Source: an uncultured Oscillospiraceae bacterium
GTDB lineage: Bacteria > Bacillota > Clostridia > Oscillospirales > Acutalibacteraceae
Assembly: GCA_900545625.1 (NCBI GenBank)
Contig: UQZS01000003.1
Location: 1-64,000 of the forward strand
DNA length: 64,000 nucleotides
Direction: 5' to 3'
This document shows positions 1 through 8,370 of the stretch, piece by piece. The notes beneath the pieces are model-generated. The model did not search any database. It saw only the letters and a program-made list of their open reading frames with translations, and was not told where the DNA came from. Each line of letters begins with the position of its first letter. The stretch's first letter is position 1. A program made the position numbers and the translations under genes.

Positions 1-55
1 AGTAACGGTCTTGAAAAGCACCCGAAGCTACGCTTTCCGGGCTTTGACGAGCCGT
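1..55 (+). repeat. inverted-repeat arm in hsdS N-terminal coding region
   Basis: These 55 bases match the reverse complement of 2305-2359 at 49 positions by my count, and the differences are scattered single bases. Both copies encode the hsdS N-terminal segment containing KLRFPGFDEP. The pair brackets the two opposed hsdS genes and could serve as recombination arms. The repeat may extend left of the window. Confidence 0.85.
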
Positions 56-1194
56 GGAATGAATCAAAGTTATCAGCGTGTTTTGCAAAGAACATAAAGA
101 AAAATACGGATGGGAGCATTTCCAATGTAATTTGCAACTCCGCAAAGATGGGGCTTATCCCCCAGCGTGATTACTTCGATAAAGACATTGCAAACAGTGA
201 TAACACCAGCGGGTACTACATAATTGAACGTGATGACTTTGTTTACAATCCAAGAAAGTCATCCGATGCGCCATACGGGCCTATAAGCCGATATACTTAT
301 TCAGAGGCGGGGATTGTTTCGCCGCTCTATCTCTGTTTTCGAGCCAAAGGAAATGTAGACTCAAACTTTTTTGAGTGGTATTTCCGTTCATCCGCATGGC
401 ATCGCTATATTTATATGACAGGTGATAGTGGCGCACGGCATGACAGAGTTAGTATTAAAGACACAGATTTTTTCGCAATGCCGATCCGTTATCCCTCTAC
501 CACCGAGCAAGAAAAAATTGCGTCATTCTTGACAGCTATTGAAGAGCGAATCAGCTCTCAACAACTTCTTGTGGACAACCTCAAGAAGTATAAAAGAGGT
601 GCAGTAGACGCGATTCTATCAAGAAAACTCATAATTCACAAGACCTCTCCTTGGAGCGAGATGAAAATATCCGATCTATTCTCACCGATTAGTGAGAAGG
701 GACATGGAGAACTCACAGTTCTTACCATTGTACAAGGCATCGGTACTCAACCTCGTGACAGTGTGGATCGTAGAATATCCTATGACAAGTCAACAACGAA
801 CACATACAAACGAGTATGTAAAAATGATTTTATACTCCACTTGCGCTCTTTTGAAGGAGGATTGGAAATTGCAAATAGTGAAGGAATAGTTAGTCCGGCT
901 TATACGATTCTTCGAGCGAAAAGAGAGATCGTCCCTATGTTTTACTATGCCTATTTTCGTTCCTATTGGTTTATAAGCAACAAGCTGCGAATCGCTGTTG
1001 AAGGCATACGGGACGGAAAATCTATCAACATGGACACATTTTGGAACATATTAGTTCCATGTCCTTCTATTGAAGAGCAGCACTATATAGCGGAATATCT
1101 GCACCACTTAGATGCGAGAACAAGTAAAGAAGAGGCTTTGCTCGCTCGATTGCAAATGATTAGAAGCGGGTTCATGCAGCAGCTTTTTATATAA
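1..1194 (+). CDS. hsdS: type I restriction enzyme specificity subunit, 5' end outside window
   Basis: HsdS chooses the bipartite DNA target of a type I restriction-modification complex. The frame is open from base 1, so the start lies upstream of the window. Visible are the end of the conserved N-terminus (KLRFPGFDEPW), a first target-recognition domain, a central coiled-coil linker ending in LVDNLKKYKRG near 571-600, a second recognition domain (YTILRAKREIVPMFYY), and the family C-terminus MQQLFI. It faces the complete hsdS at 1187-2377 tail to tail, sharing with it nearly identical DNA at the N-terminus, centre and C-terminus. It probably has no promoter of its own and acts as a silent donor of recognition domains for inversion; that role is inference. 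Confidence 0.9.
   Translation, partial: SNGLEKHPKLRFPGFDEPWNESKLSACFAKNIKKNTDGSISNVICNSAKMGLIPQRDYFDKDIANSDNTSGYYIIERDDFVYNPRKSSDAPYGPISRYTYSEAGIVSPLYLCFRAKGNVDSNFFEWYFRSSAWHRYIYMTGDSGARHDRVSIKDTDFFAMPIRYPSTTEQEKIASFLTAIEERISSQQLLVDNLKKYKRGAVDAILSRKLIIHKTSPWSEMKISDLFSPISEKGHGELTVLTIVQGIGTQPRDSVDRRISYDKSTTNTYKRVCKNDFILHLRSFEGGLEIANSEGIVSPAYTILRAKREIVPMFYYAYFRSYWFISNKLRIAVEGIRDGKSINMDTFWNILVPCPSIEEQHYIAEYLHHLDARTSKEEALLARLQMIRSGFMQQLFI
580..599 (+). repeat. central hsdS inverted repeat, copy 1
   Basis: A 20-base perfect match to the reverse complement of 1788-1807. It encodes LKKYKRG in the coiled-coil between the two recognition domains. Recombination here would exchange single recognition domains instead of the whole variable part. 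Confidence 0.85.
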
Positions 1195-1208
1195 AGAGCT
1201 GCTGCATG
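1173..1208. repeat. palindrome where the two hsdS genes meet
   Basis: The 16-base arms CATGCAGCAGCTTTTT and its near-perfect complement meet around ATAT. Each arm encodes the MQQLFI C-terminus and stop of one of the converging hsdS genes, which overlap by 8 bases (1187-1194). It marks the symmetry axis of the inverted hsdS pair and may also act as a weak bidirectional terminator. Confidence 0.85.
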
Positions 1209-2377
1209 AGAGCAGTGCGCAAGCGCTGACATGCTCTTAATTTATTCTCTTCTCTTTGTATTTTTTTATCAATTCTACTCAAGAAATCTGCGATTGATGT
1301 TTGCTCTTTCAAAGAAGGAACAGATACTTTTATCTCAGAGAATTGAGGAAATTTGAGATTCCAAGTATCCGAAGTGAGCCCTTGTGAATATTTCTGAAAG
1401 GTCCGAACGAGTGGAACAAACTTAAAATAGTAAGACCAGAAAATAATATTAGTTCCAGCAGCGTCAATAGGTGTAACGACAGTGTAAGCAGGACTGACAA
1501 TACCATCAAATAATGATACTCCACTTGCTCCTTGCCACATTCGCATCGTGTTATAAACAAGATCGCCTTTGTAGACTCGCTTATAATGACTTTTATCATC
1601 GCTTGAATTATCTTTAAGGTTTATCTCATCCCGCTTTTGTACACCTGATCTTATGGTCACGGCCAACAATTCTTCATCTCCAATGGCTCTTTCGGTGCGC
1701 TCTTGGAATATGTCTCCCAGTTTTGTAGTACGCCATATTTGACCCGGTGTAAATTTTAACTTTTGAGTGATAAGGCTATTGAGTAGTCCTCTTTTATACT
1801 TCTTGAGGGAATCGACGAGCTGCCGTTGTTTACCTATCCTTTCTTCGAGCGTACCAATGAAAGAAGAGATTTTGTTCTGCTCTTGTAGAGAAGGGATATA
1901 GAGCCTGATGGGACGGATTTGCGGATATTTCAGGTTCCAAGTGTCCGATGTCAATCCTTGCGAGTTTTTCCTAAACTCATTTATCAAATTGGAAGTTTTG
2001 AATAAAGCTGCAAAGTATTGATTATCAATCTCTTCGGTAGGCATTAACACGGTGTAGGCAGGACTTACTATTCCATCATAGTTGGAAACGCCATTTGCCC
2101 CTTGCCACATCCGCATAGAGTTATACACCATATCTCCTTTGCAAACGACTTTGTAGTTGCTCTTATCTTCGCTTGAATTGTCTTTTCCTTCTATTTCTGA
2201 GCGAGGCATGACACCATCATTCATTGTCACAGAAAGAAGTTCCATATCGCCAGCACCGCGCTGGCTGCGCTCGGCATAAATATCTCCTATCCGGCATTTT
2301 CTATACGGCTCATCAAAGCCCGGGAAGCGCAGCTTCGGACGCTTTTCGAGACCGTTACTTGAGGATACATTTGCCAT
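1187..2377 (-). CDS. hsdS: type I restriction enzyme specificity subunit (expressed copy)
   Basis: This 396-residue HsdS supplies DNA target recognition to the HsdM/HsdR complex. The start ATG lies two bases after the hsdM stop with GGAGGG about ten bases upstream, so it is translated with hsdM. Two recognition domains (about residues 25-165 and 215-360) are separated by a coiled coil ending LVDSLKKYKRG. The two domains are strikingly alike: both carry DNSS-DKS-YK, KGD-VYN-MRMWQGA-GVS and DGIVSPAYTV. HsdS halves usually differ, so this subunit probably reads two similar half-sites. Its ends and centre are inverted copies of the partial hsdS at 1-1194, which suggests switching by DNA inversion. 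Confidence 0.95.
   Translation of the reverse strand: MANVSSSNGLEKRPKLRFPGFDEPYRKCRIGDIYAERSQRGAGDMELLSVTMNDGVMPRSEIEGKDNSSEDKSNYKVVCKGDMVYNSMRMWQGANGVSNYDGIVSPAYTVLMPTEEIDNQYFAALFKTSNLINEFRKNSQGLTSDTWNLKYPQIRPIRLYIPSLQEQNKISSFIGTLEERIGKQRQLVDSLKKYKRGLLNSLITQKLKFTPGQIWRTTKLGDIFQERTERAIGDEELLAVTIRSGVQKRDEINLKDNSSDDKSHYKRVYKGDLVYNTMRMWQGASGVSLFDGIVSPAYTVVTPIDAAGTNIIFWSYYFKFVPLVRTFQKYSQGLTSDTWNLKFPQFSEIKVSVPSLKEQTSIADFLSRIDKKIQREENKLRACQRLRTALMQQLFI
1788..1807 (-). repeat. central hsdS inverted repeat, copy 2
   Basis: Perfect 20-base reverse complement of 580-599, in the coiled-coil coding part of the minus-strand hsdS. Confidence 0.85.
2305..2359 (-). repeat. inverted-repeat arm, partner of 1-55
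   Basis: Encodes the N-terminal KLRFPGFDEP region of the complete hsdS. On the minus strand it equals 1-55 at 49 of 55 positions. Inversion between this arm and 1-55 would place the other hsdS behind hsdM while keeping the reading frame and translation start. Confidence 0.85.
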
Positions 2378-2379
2378 GA

Positions 2380-3948
2380 TTATTTGCCCTCCACATCAAA
2401 CGGGAAATCCAGCCCCAGCTCATCAAAATACGGCTTCAATTCCGCATCGATGTCTTTAATTTCGCTTTGGAGCTTGCGGATTTCCGCAGCCACTTCGTTC
2501 AAATCAATTTCCTCTTCCGGCTCAAAGGTGTCAACATAGCGTGGAATATTGAGGTTAAATCCGTTTTCTTCAATTTCCTGCATCGTTGCCACATGAGCAT
2601 ACTTGTCAATATCTTCACGGCGCTGGTATGCGTCAATGATTTTGTCAATATCACACTGCCGTAGGATATTCTGATTCTTCCCGGCTTCAAAGTCTTTGGA
2701 AGCGTCAATGAACAGGATATTATCCGAATTACCGTTACGCTCTCTCTTGAGGACGAGAACGCAGACAGGAATTCCAGTGCCGAAGAAGAGGTTTGCCGGA
2801 AGCCCGATAACGGCATCCAGCACATTCAGTTTTTGGATGAGGTGTTTGCGGATCACCTCTTCAGCCGCTCCACGGAATAGAACGCCGTGGGGCAGCAGCA
2901 CAACAGCTCGTCCATCTTCATCCATGTGATAAACCATGTGCTGAACAAATGCAAAGTCCGCCTTACTCTTCGGGGCGAGTTTGCCATACTCATTGAAACG
3001 AGGATCTTCCATAAAACGCATATCGGCTGACCAATGCGCTGAATAAGGTGGATTTGCTACCTGAACACGGAATTTTTTGTCGCCAAAGTAGTCATGTTCC
3101 AAAGTGTCGCCATTGTATATATTAAAGTTGCGGTACGGAATACCACGCAAAATCATGTTCATTCTGGCAAGGTTATATGTAGTCGAGGTAAGCTCCTGAC
3201 CATAATAGTTGCGTACATTGGCATAATTTTTTAGGCGCAATAGAAGAGAGCCGGAGCCGCAAGTCGGATCGGCGGCGTCCTTTACATCGGTCAGGCCGAG
3301 ACAAGCCAAACGGCATAGCAGTTCAGCAGGCCCCGAAGGTGTATAGAATTCTCCGGCCTTCTTACCTGCTGTGGCGGCAAATTGCCCGATCAGATACTCA
3401 TACGCATTGCCGAGGACATCAATCTTCGTATCTTCCACACCAAAATTGATTTCATCAAGAGATGAAATGATTTTGGACATAACTGCGCTTCTGTCCTTGA
3501 CGGTATGTCCAAGTTTTGTAGAATCAAGCTGCATATCCGAGAACAAGCCGTCAAAATCTTCCTGAGAATCATTGCCTATGGTGGACTCCATTAAGGAGTT
3601 GATGGCCTTTTGCAAAAACTCAATATCGAACGAACGGTTTTCCACCATCTTAACCATCTTGCGGAAAAGAAACTGAGGTTCAATCACAAATCCCAAGTCA
3701 CGCAAAGCTTCCTCCACGACGGCTTCCTTGTACTCAGGATCAGCCCACGCCTCTTCATACCCAATTCCATCATCTTTCAAAAGATTTACCATGTACTTCT
3801 CAGTTTTGTCTGAAAGATAGTAGTAGAAAATCATGCCCAAGATGTAATTTTTGAACTCATAGGCTTCCATATTACCTCTGAGGGCATTGGCCATTGCCCA
3901 AAGCTTGTTGCAAAGCTCTTTTTGATGAGCTTGAATGGTGTTGTCCAT
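2380..3948 (-). CDS. hsdM: type I restriction-modification DNA methyltransferase (N6-adenine)
   Basis: HsdM transfers a methyl group from S-adenosylmethionine to adenine in the host's target sites, protecting them from HsdR. The 522-residue protein has the helical N-terminal domain of the family (about 10-165), the SAM-binding motif DPTCGSGSL at 227-235 and the catalytic NPPY at 299-302. The C-terminal EIRKLQSEIKDIDAEL coiled coil fits contact with HsdS. It sits between hsdR (14-base gap) and hsdS (2-base gap) on the same strand, the usual R-M-S operon. Nothing in the frame suggests inactivation. Confidence 0.97.
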   Translation of the reverse strand: MDNTIQAHQKELCNKLWAMANALRGNMEAYEFKNYILGMIFYYYLSDKTEKYMVNLLKDDGIGYEEAWADPEYKEAVVEEALRDLGFVIEPQFLFRKMVKMVENRSFDIEFLQKAINSLMESTIGNDSQEDFDGLFSDMQLDSTKLGHTVKDRSAVMSKIISSLDEINFGVEDTKIDVLGNAYEYLIGQFAATAGKKAGEFYTPSGPAELLCRLACLGLTDVKDAADPTCGSGSLLLRLKNYANVRNYYGQELTSTTYNLARMNMILRGIPYRNFNIYNGDTLEHDYFGDKKFRVQVANPPYSAHWSADMRFMEDPRFNEYGKLAPKSKADFAFVQHMVYHMDEDGRAVVLLPHGVLFRGAAEEVIRKHLIQKLNVLDAVIGLPANLFFGTGIPVCVLVLKRERNGNSDNILFIDASKDFEAGKNQNILRQCDIDKIIDAYQRREDIDKYAHVATMQEIEENGFNLNIPRYVDTFEPEEEIDLNEVAAEIRKLQSEIKDIDAELKPYFDELGLDFPFDVEGK

Positions 3949-3962
3949 TTTTCACTTTCTCC

Positions 3963-6728
3963 TTATTGATATTTTTCGGTATGCTTCCTGATAAATTCCA
4001 CAATACGATTGACCAATGACCGTTTTTTCAAAAGCGGCATGGGTTTTGTTAGCCGGTCACGGATATTTCCGGCATCCATCGTACCGGAAAATTCATATTC
4101 CGAGATGAAGTCGGTAAGTATCTTAGCGTCGATGTCCTCCTGATGGGCAAAAGCTTCAATTTCTTTTTGCTTTTCAGCGTTCTCGAAGTCGTTGTAGGCA
4201 GCGTCAATTTCATCTGCGCTGTTAAGGCCAGCGACAACCGTGTCCAAGAACGATTGTAGAATCTCAACCTTTTTGAGCAACTGCGGGTTGTCCGTTCTGC
4301 CCAGCTCATCCTTAATATGTTTGATGTCATAATCCTTCTGCTTTGCATCATCGAAGTGGATGTTGCGGATAAGGTTCATGATGTAGGCGACATTGATTCG
4401 GTCGCTTTCCATTAGCTCAATGCAGAAGTCCACATCATTCAGCACCGAAACAACTTCACGATCTGTTTTCTGCCTTGAATAGAGCATCAGATATTTACTC
4501 TTGTAATCCTGATACTCCTGTTCAGACATCGTGAGTGCATTTTGGTCAAAGCTAAACTCGATAAAGGTATGCAGAGATTGCAGATACTTCGTAAGCTCAC
4601 GAAAAGTCACAACAAACTGCTTTTGATCTTCCTCGCTCTGCATGGTATCTACCGTAGCGGGAGTATCGGCGATTTCCTTCAGTTTAATGACCATTTCGTT
4701 GAATTTCTCGACGAAGTAATCATAGTCTGGAACAATAATGCCCGACGTGTCCTGTGCCTTTGAGAACAGTGTAAGCGCATCATCTGTCTGCTTTTTGAGA
4801 TTACGGTAGCAGATGACTATACCAAACGGCTTTGTTTCCTTTTCCACACGGTTTGTACGGGAATAGGCTTGCAACAGATCGTGATACTTCAAATCTTTGT
4901 CCACATAAAGGACAGAGAGCGTTTTGCTGTCGAAGCCGGTGAGAAACATATTGACCACGAGAAGGATGTCCAGCGGCTTCGTCTTCTTACCCTTTACACG
5001 ATCCGAAATGTCCTTGTGATAGGCGGCGAAAGTATCAGTCGAGAAGTTTGTACTATACATCTCATTATAATCTTTGATGATCCGCTCCAACGCATCACGG
5101 CTATGCTCGTCTTTTCCCTCCGCATCTTCATTCTGTCCATAAGAAAAGATACCGGAAATATTTAGGTCGTGTTTGATGCTCTTGAAGATGTCGTAATACT
5201 TGACCAGCGCCTCAATCGACGAAACTGCGAATATGGCAGTATACTGCCTATTCCGTGTTTTTGCCTTATGGTTCTGAATGATGTGATTGGCAATCAAGGA
5301 CATTCGCTCTTCGGATAGGTAAAGTTCATTCACATCGATGGCATTTGCCAATGTGGGATCGTCCCAATCAAAATCTCCCTCCATCGTCTTTATGTACTCC
5401 ACATGGAAGCCGAGGACATTGTTATCGAAAATAGCGTCTTTAATCAGGTAGTTATGGACGCACTCTCCGAACAGCATTTCTGTAGTCTGCGTGATTTTTC
5501 CTTCGACTTTTCCGTTGACCTCAAAACGAGGCGTTCCAGTAAAGCCAAAGAACTGTGCTTTCTGGAAATGCCGCACAATATCTTTGTGCATATCGCCGAA
5601 CTGACTTCTATGGCATTCGTCGATGATGAAAACGACTTTTTCATCTTTATATGCATCCATGATTTTAGCATACTGCGGACGCTTGACTGCATTTGCCATC
5701 TTCTGCATGGTGGTAACAATGAGCTGCCGGTTCTTATCTTGCATTTGTTTAACGAGAACATCGGTGCGGTCGGTTGCATCCACCGATCCGTTTTCAAACT
5801 TGTTGAATTCTTCCGTAGTCTGAGAGTCCAAGTCTTTGCGGTCAACAAGGAAGATGACTTTCTTGATATTTGGATTGGCTGCCAGAATCTGAGCCGTCTT
5901 AAAAGAGGTCAGAGTCTTACCGGCGCCGGTTGTATGCCAGACGTAAGCATTGCGGTTTGTCAGCGTTGCTTGCCGAACAAGCGCTTCAACAGCATAAACC
6001 TGATAAGGACGCATAACCATCAGCAACTTGTCCGTATCATTCAAAATCATATACCGTGTCAACATTTTGATGATATGGTCACGGGCAAGGAAAGCTATCG
6101 AAAAATCCTTCAAATTCGTAAGACGAACATTATCAAAGTCCGTCCAAAAGAATGCGAGGCTATGTAGCATCTCCCGATCCGAGTTTGCAAAATACTTTGT
6201 ATCTACGCCATTAGAAATAATAAAGATTTGAATGAAGTGGTAAAGCCCATTGTAAGAATGCTTTTTATACCGCATCACCTGATTGACTGCTTCACGGATG
6301 TCAATGCCTCTACGCTTCAACTCCACTTGAATCAGTGGAAGTCCGTTGACGAGAATGGTTACATCGTAACGGTTGACATACTTCCCGACAACAGTAGTCT
6401 GGTGCGTTACCTGAAAAATGTTTTTTGTGTGATCGCTGTCAAAAAACGAAAGATAAACCTTCGATCCATCCTCACGTTCCAAGACAAACTTGTCTCTGAG
6501 TATTTTTGCACTCTGGAACACAGATTTGCCGAGCATCAGGTTGAGAATGCGTTCCCATTCTTTATCTGTGAGCGGTTTGTCCAGCTTACTCGCATTGAAC
6601 GCCTCGAATTGCACCTTGAAATTCTCGACCAGTGCGTCATAGTCAGGAATTGAAATGGTATCATAACCTTGTTTGTATAACTGATCTATAAATTGCAGTT
6701 CAAGCTCTGCTTCACTTTGATATGCCAT
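3963..6728 (-). CDS. hsdR: type I restriction endonuclease subunit R
   Basis: HsdR is the ATP-driven translocase and nuclease that cuts unmethylated foreign DNA. In its 921 residues I see a PD-(D/E)xK nuclease (Asp122, then VELKRR with Glu136 and Lys138), a Walker A motif TTGAGKT at 266-272, a DECH box at 370-373, FGFTGTPRF, and helicase motif VI around LLQAYSRTNR. The length is normal for the family and all catalytic residues are present. It is the first hsd gene in the operon and lies 62 bases behind the ATPase gene at 6791-8182, so the two may be co-transcribed. Confidence 0.97.
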   Translation of the reverse strand: MAYQSEAELELQFIDQLYKQGYDTISIPDYDALVENFKVQFEAFNASKLDKPLTDKEWERILNLMLGKSVFQSAKILRDKFVLEREDGSKVYLSFFDSDHTKNIFQVTHQTTVVGKYVNRYDVTILVNGLPLIQVELKRRGIDIREAVNQVMRYKKHSYNGLYHFIQIFIISNGVDTKYFANSDREMLHSLAFFWTDFDNVRLTNLKDFSIAFLARDHIIKMLTRYMILNDTDKLLMVMRPYQVYAVEALVRQATLTNRNAYVWHTTGAGKTLTSFKTAQILAANPNIKKVIFLVDRKDLDSQTTEEFNKFENGSVDATDRTDVLVKQMQDKNRQLIVTTMQKMANAVKRPQYAKIMDAYKDEKVVFIIDECHRSQFGDMHKDIVRHFQKAQFFGFTGTPRFEVNGKVEGKITQTTEMLFGECVHNYLIKDAIFDNNVLGFHVEYIKTMEGDFDWDDPTLANAIDVNELYLSEERMSLIANHIIQNHKAKTRNRQYTAIFAVSSIEALVKYYDIFKSIKHDLNISGIFSYGQNEDAEGKDEHSRDALERIIKDYNEMYSTNFSTDTFAAYHKDISDRVKGKKTKPLDILLVVNMFLTGFDSKTLSVLYVDKDLKYHDLLQAYSRTNRVEKETKPFGIVICYRNLKKQTDDALTLFSKAQDTSGIIVPDYDYFVEKFNEMVIKLKEIADTPATVDTMQSEEDQKQFVVTFRELTKYLQSLHTFIEFSFDQNALTMSEQEYQDYKSKYLMLYSRQKTDREVVSVLNDVDFCIELMESDRINVAYIMNLIRNIHFDDAKQKDYDIKHIKDELGRTDNPQLLKKVEILQSFLDTVVAGLNSADEIDAAYNDFENAEKQKEIEAFAHQEDIDAKILTDFISEYEFSGTMDAGNIRDRLTKPMPLLKKRSLVNRIVEFIRKHTEKYQ

Positions 6729-6790
6729 ATCTTCATCTCCATTACTTGAGGATCATTTATAAATTGTCTTTAATGTGAGGGCACTTTATT

Positions 6791-8182
6791 TCATTTGCTC
6801 ACCATATCTTCATAACTCATCAGTGTCACATTCCCCATCTCACTTGCCCGGTCGGTGCAGCCTTTAGTGAAGCCGATTTTGGCAAAGAGGTAGTAGTGGA
6901 CATTTTTATAGGGGAACAGTTCACTGCGCTTTACGAGGGTTTCCAAAACGCCGAGATCTACTTTCTCATTCGTCCATTTGCACTCCCCGAAAAGGGCGGT
7001 GCTTTTATCCTGTTCGGCGAGAATATCAATTTCAGTCTGACGTTTTTCTTTGGGATCGTTGCCCCACCAGCGGCCGAGAGAGGAAAACTCCACCGGGCAT
7101 TCGCCGGAAAGCAACAACTTCCAGAGATACTGCTTGCAGATTTCCTCAAACACCTTGCCCATATAGTCGGACAGATGCGGCTCGATGCGTTTGTAGGCCA
7201 GATCAGCAGCACCACGGGCGATAATCGAATTGTTTTCCGGTACAAAACGATACCAAAAGCGGAACATATTATCCGCAATCGAGTAAATCGCTTTTCGGGA
7301 CGCCTTTTCACCATAAGGCGTCTCTTTTTCGATAATGCCGAGGGAGATCAGGTTTTTCACATAGGCGGAGCAAATATTTGTGCTTTCCCCGACCTTTCCG
7401 GAAATCTCCGACATACGAGAAGCGCCGGTGGCAATCGCCGTGATGATCGCATTGTAGAGCGCCGGTTCCCGCACCTCCTGTTTGAGCAGGTTTTCCGGCT
7501 CTTCAAACAGGGCGGAGTTGGGATTCAGAAATGTGTTTTTGATATTGTCCTCAATGCTCAGCTTATCGCTCATCTGAAGTAGATACTGGGGCGTGCCGCC
7601 GACAATACCGTACACATAGGCTTTCTCTTCATCGGTGAAATTTTTGAAATAATGGCAGGTCTCCTCAAAGTCAAAGGGGAGAATTTTCATCTGCGCCGTC
7701 CGTCTGCCGTAAAGCGGCGCTTTGTAGGCAAGGACATGGTCTTCCATATAGGACATCGACGAGCCGCAAAGAATCAGCATTAACTTGGAAGTATCTTTAT
7801 ATTGGTCGATCAGAAGCTGGATGGTGGAAGCGAGGCTTTTTGACGAGCGGGCAACATAAGGGTATTCGTCGATTGCAAGAATAATCCGTTCCTTTTCGGC
7901 CAGCTTGAACACATACTCCAAAGCCGCTTGAAAGGACAGGAAAGAGGTTTCGGCCTCCATGCCGGTATGGAAGCTTAGAATGCTCTTGCTGAAATTTTCA
8001 AGATTCTGCTTGGCATTGCTCTCAACACCCATAAAATAGATGGCGCTTTTATCGTCAATAAACTGGCTGATCAGCGCCGTTTTGCCGACACGGCGGCGGC
8101 CGTATATTACTACAAATTCAAACTTGTCCGATGCGTATAACTTATTCAGCGTCGCAAGTTCACGTTCTCTGCCGATAAACAT
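6791..8182 (-). CDS. AAA-type ATPase with DUF234/nuclease-like C-terminus
   Basis: The 463-residue protein belongs to the archaeal-type ATPase family (ATPase_2 plus DUF234). It has a Walker A motif GRRRVGKT at 28-35, Walker B LAIDEYPY at 102-109, and a sensor-like CGSSMSYMED. A winged-helix stretch follows (about 235-300). Near the C-terminus EIDILAEQ and GECKW are spaced like a PD-(D/E)xK nuclease core. The substrate is unknown for this family. The gene precedes hsdR on the same strand behind a good promoter (8237-8264), so it may form the head of the defence operon. A role as accessory defence ATPase is inference; it may be an unrelated passenger of the island. Confidence 0.85.
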   Translation of the reverse strand: MFIGRERELATLNKLYASDKFEFVVIYGRRRVGKTALISQFIDDKSAIYFMGVESNAKQNLENFSKSILSFHTGMEAETSFLSFQAALEYVFKLAEKERIILAIDEYPYVARSSKSLASTIQLLIDQYKDTSKLMLILCGSSMSYMEDHVLAYKAPLYGRRTAQMKILPFDFEETCHYFKNFTDEEKAYVYGIVGGTPQYLLQMSDKLSIEDNIKNTFLNPNSALFEEPENLLKQEVREPALYNAIITAIATGASRMSEISGKVGESTNICSAYVKNLISLGIIEKETPYGEKASRKAIYSIADNMFRFWYRFVPENNSIIARGAADLAYKRIEPHLSDYMGKVFEEICKQYLWKLLLSGECPVEFSSLGRWWGNDPKEKRQTEIDILAEQDKSTALFGECKWTNEKVDLGVLETLVKRSELFPYKNVHYYLFAKIGFTKGCTDRASEMGNVTLMSYEDMVSK

Positions 8183-8236
8183 GGATTACATCCTCCCATC
8201 TCAGCGACACGCATTGCTTATAGTATAACTAAATAC

Positions 8237-8264
8237 AGTATAACACAAAATTAAAATTAGTCAA
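8237..8264 (-). promoter_or_regulatory. sigma-A promoter for the ATPase-hsd operon
   Basis: On the minus strand TTGACT (8264-8259) and TATACT (8242-8237) are separated by 16 bases, about 55 bases upstream of the ATPase start. Confidence 0.75.
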
Positions 8265-8297
8265 GTACGATTAGGCAAATTGTGATTGACTAATTTT
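8253..8297. promoter_or_regulatory. 12-base inverted repeat overlapping the -35 box (probable operator)
   Basis: AAAATTAGTCAA at 8253-8264 is the exact complement of TTGACTAATTTT at 8286-8297, with a 21-base spacer. One arm contains the -35 hexamer of the promoter at 8237-8264. The arrangement fits a repressor or activator operator; the regulator is unknown. Confidence 0.55.
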
Positions 8298-8321
8298 CTC
8301 TTATGGGATTAGAAAACAAAA

Positions 8322-8350
8322 CGAGTGCAAGAATCCAAACTCCTGCACCC
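8322..8350 (-). terminator. Rho-independent terminator of tnpV
   Basis: On the minus strand an 11-pair stem (GGGTGCAGGAG with TTCTTGCACTC, including wobble pairs) is followed by GTTTTGTTTT, just after the tnpV stop. Confidence 0.75.
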
Positions 8351-8370
8351 GCTTATTATTGCAATAGTTT

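Noticed and set aside
5403..6167. 254-codon plus-strand frame inside hsdR
   Set aside because: Antisense shadow of a gene with full catalytic motifs; no ribosome-binding site or recognisable product.
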